DNA from: a virus
Virus record (IMG/VR): IMGVR_UViG_3300030451_002195
Span: 5,348 to 45,580 of that record
Direction: 5' to 3' (one strand)
Length of the DNA stretch: 40,233 nt
Positions within the stretch are counted from its first letter, which is position 1; each line of letters opens with the position of its first letter. This document shows, piece by piece, positions 13,429-19,643 of this stretch. Made by a program: the position numbers and the translations under genes. A model generated the notes under the pieces. The model was given only the letters and a program-made list of their open reading frames with translations. It was not told the DNA's origin and ran no database searches.

Positions 13429-14987
13429 TGTTAGCTCGTGAGAGATACAATCAACTGGTAACAGATCGACGTCAATTCCTAGACAAAGCCGTTGAATGTT
13501 CAAAGCTCACGTTACCTTATTTAATTCAAGACGATACTTCTTCAAGACCTACACACGAAACTCTGAATATTCCGTGGCAGTCAGTAGGTTCTAAATGTGT
13601 AGTGGGGCTTGCAGCAAAACTTATGCTTGCAACCCTACCTCCACAAGGAACTTTCTTTAAGCTACAAGTAAGAGAGGATAAGTTAGGTGAAGATTTACCT
13701 CCCGAAGCAAAGTCAGAACTTGATCTTTCTTTGTCGAAGATGGAACGGATGGTCATGGACTATATCGCTGCATCAAATGACAGAGTAGTTATACATCAAG
13801 CACTTAAACATTTAATTGTTAGTGGTAATGCTTTGTTGTTTATGGGCAAAGATGGTATTAAGAACTATCCACTTAATAGGTATGTCGTCAACAGAGATGG
13901 AAATGGTAACGTCCTAGAAATAGTTACAAAGGAATTGATAAGTCGAGATGTAATCGGTTATGACATCCCAGTCAAAGAACCCAACACAGTTATCGACGAA
14001 ACAAAAGGTACACATACTGATGAAGTCGAAGTTTACACGTGCGTGAAACTAGAGAACGGCAGATGGGTTTGGTATCAAGAAGTAAATGACATGATAATTC
14101 CCGGGTCACGTAGTACCGCTCCTAAGAATGCAAGTCCATGGTTAGTCCTGACTTTCAATTCAGTAGATGGAGAACAGTATGGTCGTGGCAGAGTAGAAGA
14201 GTTCCTTGGTGATCTCAAATCTCTTGAAGGATTATCGCAAGCATTAGTTGAAGGTGCAGCAGCTGCCTCAAAAGTTATCTTTTTAGTTAGCCCATCATCA
14301 ACTACAAAACCAGCCACTATTGCAAAGGCTGGTAACGGAGCCATCGTACAAGGCAGGGCAGAAGATGTCCAAGTAGTTCAAGTCGGTAAGACAGCAGATT
14401 TTTCTACAGCCGCTCAAATGGCACAAACAATTGAGAGAAGATTACTTGAAGCTTTCCTTGTAATGAATGTAAGGAATGCAGAAAGAGTAACAGCAGAAGA
14501 AGTCAGACTAACTCAGTTAGAACTAGAGCAACAGCTCGGTGGAATCTTTAGTTTGTTAACTACATCTTTCCTCATACCCTATTTAGATAGAACACTTTTA
14601 GTTTTACAGAGAAGTAACGAATTACCTAAGTTACCTAAAGATGTAATAAGACCAGCAATTGTAGCTGGTGTAAATGCTTTAGGTCGTGGGCAAGATAGAG
14701 AAGCTTTAACTATGTTCGTGCAAACTATTGCACAGACATTAGGACCAGAGTCATTGATGAGATTTATCAATCCTATGGAAGCAATCAAACGTCTAGCTGC
14801 TGCACAAGGTATTGATGTACTTAACCTTGTTAAGACTGAACAACAACTTGCAGATGAGAAACAAGAGCAGATGCAGATACAGCAGAACCAGACTCTTCTT
14901 GAACAGGCTGGACAGTTTGCTAATTCTAAATTAGCTGACTCTGAAAATTTGCAAGGAATGCAACCACCACAAGAACAACCTGAATAA
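13428..14987 (+). CDS. Portal (head-tail connector, gp8-like)
   Basis: The 519-aa protein forms the dodecameric DNA gate at one capsid vertex. It starts MLARERYNQLVTDRRQFLDKA and contains the T7-family portal features LPYLI, VGLAAKLMLATLPP, a central GRGRVEEFLGDLKSLEGL helix and the VRNAERVTAEEVR segment. The C-terminal part is Gln-rich (QQLADEKQEQMQIQQNQ). Length and place before scaffold and capsid match the family (T7 gp8, 536 aa). Its start shares one base with the previous stop. Confidence 0.93.
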   Translation: MLARERYNQLVTDRRQFLDKAVECSKLTLPYLIQDDTSSRPTHETLNIPWQSVGSKCVVGLAAKLMLATLPPQGTFFKLQVREDKLGEDLPPEAKSELDLSLSKMERMVMDYIAASNDRVVIHQALKHLIVSGNALLFMGKDGIKNYPLNRYVVNRDGNGNVLEIVTKELISRDVIGYDIPVKEPNTVIDETKGTHTDEVEVYTCVKLENGRWVWYQEVNDMIIPGSRSTAPKNASPWLVLTFNSVDGEQYGRGRVEEFLGDLKSLEGLSQALVEGAAAASKVIFLVSPSSTTKPATIAKAGNGAIVQGRAEDVQVVQVGKTADFSTAAQMAQTIERRLLEAFLVMNVRNAERVTAEEVRLTQLELEQQLGGIFSLLTTSFLIPYLDRTLLVLQRSNELPKLPKDVIRPAIVAGVNALGRGQDREALTMFVQTIAQTLGPESLMRFINPMEAIKRLAAAQGIDVLNLVKTEQQLADEKQEQMQIQQNQTLLEQAGQFANSKLADSENLQGMQPPQEQPE

Positions 14988-15782
14988 ATGGCAGAAACAT
15001 TGTCGTATGATAATACTCCTGAAACAGAGGTTTTAACTGAAGAGGAACAGAACTCTCTTGAAGTAGGAGAACAGTTAGTAGCAGAACAAGAAGGATTACT
15101 AGCTGGTAAATATAAAAACGCTGAAGATTTAGAAGCAGCTTACTTATCATTACAAAAGAAACTTGGACAAGAAGAAGAAGTCGACTACGAAGAAAGCGAC
15201 GAAGGATATGCAGAGGAAGAAGAAGGCGATGAGGAGGTATCTGATGAAGCTCCTGCGATCAGTTTGATTAACGAAGCATCAGAAGAATACTACGCGAATG
15301 ATGGTCAACTTAGTGAGGAAACAATATCTAGGTTCTCCGAAATGAGCAGCCAAGATTTGGTTAATGCTTACTTAGAGATCCAAGCCAACAATCCGCAAGC
15401 ACCTCAACAGTCTGTTGAAATGTCAGAGGCACAAGTTAATAGTGTCCAGAATGCAGCAGGCGGAGAAGCTAATTACAACCGAGTAATCGAATGGGCTGCA
15501 AGTAATTTACCTGAAGCACAGATAGATGCTTTTGATTCTGTAGTTGACTCAGGAAATCCAGCAGCTATTGGAATTGCTTTCCAAGGCTTACAGAGACAGT
15601 ACGAAGAATCCAATGGATACGAAGGCAGAATGCTACAAGGCAAACCAGCTGCATCCGGAGGAGATATATTCAGATCTCAAGCCGAATTAGTAGCAGCGAT
15701 GGGCGACCCTCGCTACGACAATGACCCAGCTTATAGAGCAGAGGTCATCAGAAAATTAGACCAATCAGATCTTAACTTTTAA
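14988..15782 (+). CDS. Capsid scaffolding protein (gp9-like)
   Basis: The 264-aa protein directly follows the portal. It is very acidic in the middle (EEEVDYEESDEGYAEEEEG), and the remainder is predicted helical with Gln-rich linkers. It ends with a compact helical segment (VIRKLDQSDLNF), as T7-like scaffolds do for capsid contact. The segment GKYKNAEDLEAAYLSLQKKL is also common in cyanophage scaffolds. It directs procapsid assembly and then exits. Confidence 0.88.
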   Translation: MAETLSYDNTPETEVLTEEEQNSLEVGEQLVAEQEGLLAGKYKNAEDLEAAYLSLQKKLGQEEEVDYEESDEGYAEEEEGDEEVSDEAPAISLINEASEEYYANDGQLSEETISRFSEMSSQDLVNAYLEIQANNPQAPQQSVEMSEAQVNSVQNAAGGEANYNRVIEWAASNLPEAQIDAFDSVVDSGNPAAIGIAFQGLQRQYEESNGYEGRMLQGKPAASGGDIFRSQAELVAAMGDPRYDNDPAYRAEVIRKLDQSDLNF

Positions 15783-15913
15783 TGGCAAACACAGTTGACG
15801 AAACCGGAAAAATTAAAGTCCGTACAAATGAATATAGACCTTGCCCTTCTGGATTTGTGAAAAAGAATGGCAAGTGTGTACAAGCTGGTGTAGGACCAGA
15901 GTACAAACCATGA
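15782..15913 (+). CDS. 43-aa Cys-containing peptide
   Basis: An ATG at 15782 shares a base with the scaffold stop (TAATG), and the frame ends at 15911-15913, overlapping the hli ATG by 4 nt. The product contains EYRPCPSGFVKKNGKCVQAG, a CPxGF...GKC loop that could form a small disulphide or metal-bound turn. The double stop-start coupling is strong evidence that it is translated. The function is unknown. Confidence 0.65.
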   Translation: MANTVDETGKIKVRTNEYRPCPSGFVKKNGKCVQAGVGPEYKP

Positions 15914-16131
15914 AAACAAAAGATCTTGATACGTTATTTGATAACGAATACCCTTACGAACCACCAATAAGAGTTATGTCTCACAACGCAGATTGCGATG
16001 GCAATCATTCACACAATACAATTATGACACCAGAAGCAGAAAGATTTAATGGCTGGGCAGCAATGCTTGGCATAGTAGCAGCTCTAGGAGCTTACGCTAC
16101 AACCGGTCAAATTATACCCGGCGTATTTTAA
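15910..16131 (+). CDS. hli: High-light-inducible protein (Hli)
   Basis: The 73-aa protein has an N-terminal soluble part and one membrane helix with the chlorophyll a/b-binding signature. Residues 44-54 read ERFNGWAAMLG, including Glu44, Asn47 and Ala51 that hold pigment and packing positions, followed by IVAALGAYATTGQIIPG. Hli proteins bind chlorophyll and carotenoid in the thylakoid and protect photosystem II, here presumably during infection. I chose ATG 15910, which overlaps the previous stop, over a longer in-frame ORF. It ends exactly before the psbA ATG, so the two are probably co-expressed. Confidence 0.93.
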   Translation: MKTKDLDTLFDNEYPYEPPIRVMSHNADCDGNHSHNTIMTPEAERFNGWAAMLGIVAALGAYATTGQIIPGVF

Positions 16132-17211
16132 ATGGCTGCAATCTCACTAACAAGAGAAAGCAGTAGCAACTGGCAGAAGTTTTGTGAGTGGGTCACAAGT
16201 ACCGAGAACCGCCTATACGTAGGTTGGTTCGGGGTGCTAATGATCCCTTGCTTACTAGCTGCAACTACATGTTTTATACTCGCCTTTATCGCAGCACCGC
16301 CTGTAGATATAGATGGCATACGTGAGCCCGTAGCAGGCTCGTTGTTGTACGGAAACAACATTATTTCTGGAGCAGTAGTTCCAAGCTCCAACGCAATAGG
16401 ACTGCACTTTTACCCGATCTGGGAAGCTGGCACTTTGGACGAGTGGTTATATAACGGCGGACCATATCAACTTGTTGTGTTCCATTTTTTGATAGGTGTC
16501 GCAGCCTATGCAGGAAGACAATGGGAACTATCTTACAGACTTGGAATGAGACCTTGGATTTTTGTAGCTTACACAGCTCCACTATCCGCAGCTCTCGCAG
16601 TATTTCTAGTCTACCCTTTCGGACAAGGGAGTTTCAGTGATGGTATGCCTCTTGGTATCTCTGGTACTTTTAACTTTATGTTCGTATTCCAAGCAGAACA
16701 TAATATACTCATGCACCCATTCCATATGGCTGGTGTTGCTGGGGTATTCGGTGGATCTCTTTTCTCTGCTATGCACGGAAGTCTGGTTACTTCCTCACTT
16801 ATTGCAGAAACGACAGAGGAGGTATCACAGAACTATGGTTATAAGTTTGGGCAAGATGAAGAGACATATAATATTGTCGCTGCACACGGGTACTTTGGGA
16901 GATTGATATTTCAATATGCTTCTTTCAATAATTCTCGTTCTTTACATTTCTTTCTTGCTGCTTTCCCCGTGGTTGGCATATGGCTTACCTCCATGGGAGT
17001 CTGCACTATGGCATTTAACCTTAATGGTTTTAACTTCAATCAGTCAGTAATTGATGCTAATGGAAAGATAGTCCCTACTTGGGCTGATGTAGTCAACAGA
17101 GCTAACCTCGGATTTGAAGTAATGCACGAGCGTAACGCTCACAACTTCCCACTCGACTTAGCAAATGTTGGATCCACAGAAATTGCCCTCTCCGCCCCAG
17201 AAATTGGTTGA
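16132..17211 (+). CDS. psbA: Photosystem II D1 protein
   Basis: The 359-aa D1 is full length. It starts [18 protein letters not shown], has five membrane helices and contains [12 protein letters not shown] and [12 protein letters not shown]. The C-terminal processing site falls after Ala344 (DLA | [15 protein letters not shown]), with Asp342 and upstream His/Glu ligands ([15 protein letters not shown]) of the manganese cluster present. Phage D1 replaces damaged host D1 so that photosynthesis keeps supplying energy during infection. It follows hli without a gap. A 9-bp hairpin begins at the stop codon. Confidence 0.98.
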   Translation: MAAISLTRESSSNWQKFCEWVTSTENRLYVGWFGVLMIPCLLAATTCFILAFIAAPPVDIDGIREPVAGSLLYGNNIISGAVVPSSNAIGLHFYPIWEAGTLDEWLYNGGPYQLVVFHFLIGVAAYAGRQWELSYRLGMRPWIFVAYTAPLSAALAVFLVYPFGQGSFSDGMPLGISGTFNFMFVFQAEHNILMHPFHMAGVAGVFGGSLFSAMHGSLVTSSLIAETTEEVSQNYGYKFGQDEETYNIVAAHGYFGRLIFQYASFNNSRSLHFFLAAFPVVGIWLTSMGVCTMAFNLNGFNFNQSVIDANGKIVPTWADVVNRANLGFEVMHERNAHNFPLDLANVGSTEIALSAPEIG

Positions 17212-17247
17212 GAAAATTTTAATTTATTTAACTTTAATAACCAATTT
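17201..17247 (+). promoter_or_regulatory. Long-loop hairpin at the psbA stop codon
   Basis: AAATTGGTT (17201-17209), which includes the last psbA codons, pairs perfectly with AACCAATTT (17239-17247) across an AT-only loop of 29 nt. No T-run follows directly, so it is a weak terminator candidate. It could instead protect the psbA mRNA 3' end from exonucleases. Confidence 0.35.
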
Positions 17248-17263
17248 ATTTATATGTTCTGGG

Positions 17264-17284
17264 GTTATTCGTCATTGGAATAAC
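17264..17284 (+). promoter_or_regulatory. Hairpin abutting the start codon of the 50-aa gene
   Basis: GTTATTC (17264-17270) pairs perfectly with GAATAAC (17278-17284) around a 7-nt loop, and the ATG begins at the next base. The only G-rich ribosome-binding candidate (TGGGG, 17260-17264) abuts the stem. Translation of the downstream gene could be restrained unless the hairpin opens. Confidence 0.4.
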
Positions 17285-17437
17285 ATGCCACATCAATCAA
17301 ACAAAGCTCGTGCTGCTGTAACTTGGTTTACACCAGAGAAACAAAAAGCACAAGAAGAAGAAGAATATCAATCATTAGAAGAAGCACTGTTAGGTGAAGT
17401 CAAACCGAAAGAACCTGAAGGTGATCCTTCTTACTAA
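17285..17437 (+). CDS. Small charged protein downstream of psbA (50 aa)
   Basis: The ATG at 17285 starts a 50-aa product, MPHQSNKARAAVTWFTPEKQ, then a very acidic Glu-rich helix (EEEEYQSLEEALLGEV) and a Pro/Lys end. An in-frame upstream start at 17165 would overlap psbA and is not needed. It lies between psbA and the riboswitch. I do not recognise the family. Confidence 0.6.
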   Translation: MPHQSNKARAAVTWFTPEKQKAQEEEEYQSLEEALLGEVKPKEPEGDPSY

Positions 17438-17446
17438 CGCTACGTC

Positions 17447-17497
17447 CGTTCATCCCTACGGGGACGCATGACTCCTAAGCATGGAACGGGGCTTAGG
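17447..17497 (+). promoter_or_regulatory. Glutamine-II ('Downstream-peptide') riboswitch
   Basis: Three helices can be drawn. P1 pairs CGTTC (17447-17451) with GAACG (17484-17488). P2 pairs TCCC (17453-17456) with GGGA (17461-17464) under a TACG loop. A 7-bp pseudoknot pairs CCTAAGC (17474-17480) with GCTTAGG (17491-17497), which lies outside P1. This H-type pseudoknot, the GACGCATGACTCC joining strand and the short ORF following 16 nt later match the Downstream-peptide class of cyanobacteria and their phages, established as a glutamine-binding riboswitch. The pseudoknot 3' strand sits just upstream of the Shine-Dalgarno TGGAG, suggesting translational control by glutamine level. Confidence 0.8.
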
Positions 17498-17513
17498 TAT
17501 ATGGAGATGACAC

Positions 17514-17567
17514 ATGAAAGTTACTTTCGTATATCGTGGCGTTGCTTACACAAGAGTAGTCAAGTAG
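17514..17567 (+). CDS. 17-aa 'downstream peptide' under riboswitch control
   Basis: The ATG at 17514 follows a GGAG at 17503-17506 and encodes MKVTFVYRGVAYTRVVK before TAG. The YRGVAY core resembles the DUF4278 small protein family of cyanobacteria (K-x-x-YRG-x-x-Y). Peptides of about this size are exactly what follows riboswitches of this class. The peptide's role is unknown, and it could itself act in nitrogen control or serve only as a translated leader. Confidence 0.65.
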   Translation: MKVTFVYRGVAYTRVVK

Positions 17568-17598
17568 ACCTTTGGGGAGGTGCGAATCCTCCCTACTC
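17554..17598 (+). ncRNA. tRNA-like acceptor/T-arm minihelix (uncertain)
   Basis: GAGTAG (17554-17559) pairs with CTACTC (17593-17598). Inside it GGAGG (17576-17580) pairs with CCTCC (17588-17592) around the 7-nt loop TGCGAAT, close to the T-loop consensus TTCRANY. The two helices would stack into an 11-bp acceptor-plus-T-arm shape, with a 16-nt single strand where D and anticodon arms would be. The 5' strand overlaps the end of the 17-aa peptide gene. No CCA follows. It may be a degenerate tRNA, a tRNA mimic or an mRNA processing signal. Confidence 0.4.
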
Positions 17599-17750
17599 AA
17601 TTTGGCTTTTGCCCTCTGAGGAGGATACCATTAGCCGTCGACGGTGGGAAACAGACCACAAAGCGTGCAGTCTCACGCTAGACCAAATAAGACTGACAAC
17701 ATTCTAGATCTAGGAACGACAATATATACCTTTACATTTAGGAAAAAATA
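17599..17750 (+). promoter_or_regulatory. Structured untranslated leader of the capsid gene
   Basis: No credible gene lies here. It holds the 10-nt palindrome CCGTCGACGG at 17635-17644, a 6-bp hairpin AGCGTG/CACGCT at 17662-17679, and the palindrome CTAGATCTAG at 17704-17713. The AT-rich AATATATACC is at 17721-17730, and the ribosome binding site AGGA lies at 17740-17743 before the capsid ATG. A phage or host promoter for the capsid gene could be here, but I cannot identify one with certainty. Confidence 0.4.
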
Positions 17751-18941
17751 ATGGCTCATCAGAGTTCAGATTTAACTACCTCGCTAACACGCCAAGGTCA
17801 GTTAAACATGGCAGGGGATTCCCGTGCCCTTTACCTGAAGCTGTTCAGTGGAGAAATGTTTAAAGGCTTCCAGCATAACGCTATCGCTAGAGATCTCGTT
17901 ATGAAGAGAACCCTTAAGAATGGCAAATCTTTACAGTTCATCTATACAGGTCATACAACAGCCGAGTTCCATACACCCGGCAACAGCATACTAGGTAACT
18001 CCGATGGAGCACCTCCAGTAGCTGAGAAGACTATCACTTGTGATGATCTTCTAATCTCAAGTGCATTCGTTTACGAGTTAGACGAGACACTTGCTCACTA
18101 CGAATTGAGAGGAGAAATATCTAAGAAGATTGGATATGCTCTTGCTCAGAAGTACGACAGACTTATCTTCCGTGCTATCGCCAAAGGTGCTAGACAAGCA
18201 AGTCCTGTTAAGAAGGCTAACAATACTTTTGAAGAGCCCGGCGGAACACAGATCAGAGTTGGTGCTAGTTCATCTAATGCTTCTGCTGCTTATGACGCTA
18301 CCGCTCTAGTAGATGCTTTCTACGATGCTGCTGCTGCTCTTGACGAAAAGGGAGTTAGCTCTCAAGGTAGAGTCGCTGTACTTAACCCACGTCAATACTA
18401 CAGTCTTATCAACTCTGTAAGTTCTGGTGTAATCACATCTGGTTTAATCAACCGTGACGCACAAGGAACAGCTTTACAGTCTGGACAAGGCGTAGCAGAG
18501 ATTGCTGGTATCAAGATCTACAAGTCCATGAACATTCCTTTCTTTGGAAATTATGGTACTAAGTATGGTACTGCTGGTACTGCTAACCCCGGAATCGCAG
18601 ATCCCGGAAACAAAGGTAACTTCGTTGGAGAAACCTTAGAGGATGGCAGAGCTTCTGTTACTGGTATTAACAACAACTATGGTAATGCTACAGACTTCGC
18701 TAACTCTTGTGGATTAATCTTCCAGAAGGAAGCTGCTGGAGTTGTAGAAGCTATTGGACCACAGGTTCAGGTAACTTCAGGCGACGTTTCAGTTGTTTAC
18801 CAAGGTGACGTAATCCTTGGAAGATTAGCTATGGGTGCAGACTTCCTAAACCCTGCTGCTTGCGTAGAACTTATCGCTGGAGCTGCTACTGGTTCAACTG
18901 GTAACGCTGCATTCGGTACTTCATACCCTGCAAACGCTTAA
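17751..18941 (+). CDS. Major capsid protein (gp10-like)
   Basis: The 396-aa HK97-fold shell protein starts MAHQSSDLTTSLTRQGQLN and contains the T7-capsid-family segments LFSGEMFKGFQHNAIARD, RTLKNGKSLQFIYTG and VLNPRQYYSLI. It has the C-terminal GDVSVVYQGDVILGRLAMG. Its codons are richer in G/C-ending choices than those of the neighbouring tail genes, consistent with high expression. A strong ribosome binding site precedes it and a strong terminator follows it, as for T7 gene 10. Confidence 0.96.
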   Translation: MAHQSSDLTTSLTRQGQLNMAGDSRALYLKLFSGEMFKGFQHNAIARDLVMKRTLKNGKSLQFIYTGHTTAEFHTPGNSILGNSDGAPPVAEKTITCDDLLISSAFVYELDETLAHYELRGEISKKIGYALAQKYDRLIFRAIAKGARQASPVKKANNTFEEPGGTQIRVGASSSNASAAYDATALVDAFYDAAAALDEKGVSSQGRVAVLNPRQYYSLINSVSSGVITSGLINRDAQGTALQSGQGVAEIAGIKIYKSMNIPFFGNYGTKYGTAGTANPGIADPGNKGNFVGETLEDGRASVTGINNNYGNATDFANSCGLIFQKEAAGVVEAIGPQVQVTSGDVSVVYQGDVILGRLAMGADFLNPAACVELIAGAATGSTGNAAFGTSYPANA

Positions 18942-18958
18942 TTTTTATTCTTTTATAC

Positions 18959-18983
18959 GGGACCTTCGGGTCCCCTTTTTTTT
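18959..18983 (+). terminator. Intrinsic terminator after the capsid gene (Tphi position)
   Basis: GGGACC-TTCG-GGTCCC is a perfect 6-bp stem with a stable UUCG loop, followed by C and eight T. It lies between capsid and tail tube A, exactly where T7 has Tphi. The next gene's ATG is only 4 nt after the T-run, so tail genes must be read by passage through it. This would keep capsid transcripts more abundant than tail transcripts. Confidence 0.92.
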
Positions 18984-18986
18984 ATT

Positions 18987-19643
18987 ATGCTTACTCAAAT
19001 AGGAACCGATACCGAACTATCCGCAGTTAACTCTATCTTGGGTAGTATTGGACAATCTCCGGTAACAACTTTAGGAACAGTAACTACTGATTCCACAAGT
19101 TCAGGACAAGAATTAGTTAATACATTTGCCAATCCACAGATTGCATTAATACATAACATCCTTATGGAATCAAATAAAAATGTACAAAATGAAGGATGGC
19201 ATTTTAACAAAGAAGATAAGGTAGAAATAGCACCAGACGGTAATGGATATTTTGTAGTTCCTTCAAACTACTTGAGAATGGATATGCACGACGGTCAATA
19301 TGAAAAACATAGAGACGTTGTTAGAAAAGATGGCAAATTATGGGACAACGTAAACCATACAAATAAATTTACGAAATCATATTACTTTGACATAACATAT
19401 CTTTTTGCTTTTGATGATGTACCTCCAGCTATTCAGAGGCTCATTATTTCAAGAGCATCAATCAAAGCAGCTACACAGTTAGTTTCTAATCCAGATTTAG
19501 TTAAATTATTACAACTAGAAGAAGCACAAAATAAAGCAGCAGCTTTGGAATATGACTGTGAAATGGGAGATCATACTTTCTTTGGTTTACCTCAACAAAG
19601 TAGTTACAGATCTTATCAACCTTATAAAGCACTTATTAGATAA
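18987..19643 (+). CDS. Tail tube protein A (gp11-like gatekeeper)
   Basis: The 218-aa protein starts MLTQIGTDTELSAVNSILGSIGQSPV, the recognisable N-terminus of T7-like tail tubular protein A. It contains NEGWHFNKEDKVEIAPDG and FVVPSNYLRMD. It forms the ring between portal and nozzle. No ribosome binding site fits between the terminator T-run and the ATG, so translation may be weak or depend on the terminator stem being opened. It overlaps the next gene as TAATG. Confidence 0.92.
   Translation: MLTQIGTDTELSAVNSILGSIGQSPVTTLGTVTTDSTSSGQELVNTFANPQIALIHNILMESNKNVQNEGWHFNKEDKVEIAPDGNGYFVVPSNYLRMDMHDGQYEKHRDVVRKDGKLWDNVNHTNKFTKSYYFDITYLFAFDDVPPAIQRLIISRASIKAATQLVSNPDLVKLLQLEEAQNKAAALEYDCEMGDHTFFGLPQQSSYRSYQPYKALIR

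Noticed and set aside
17468-17707. 79-codon ORF covering the riboswitch and leader region
   Set aside because: Its start lies inside the riboswitch fold, it runs through the 17-aa peptide in another frame, and its composition is shadow-like. The RNA structure explains the region better.
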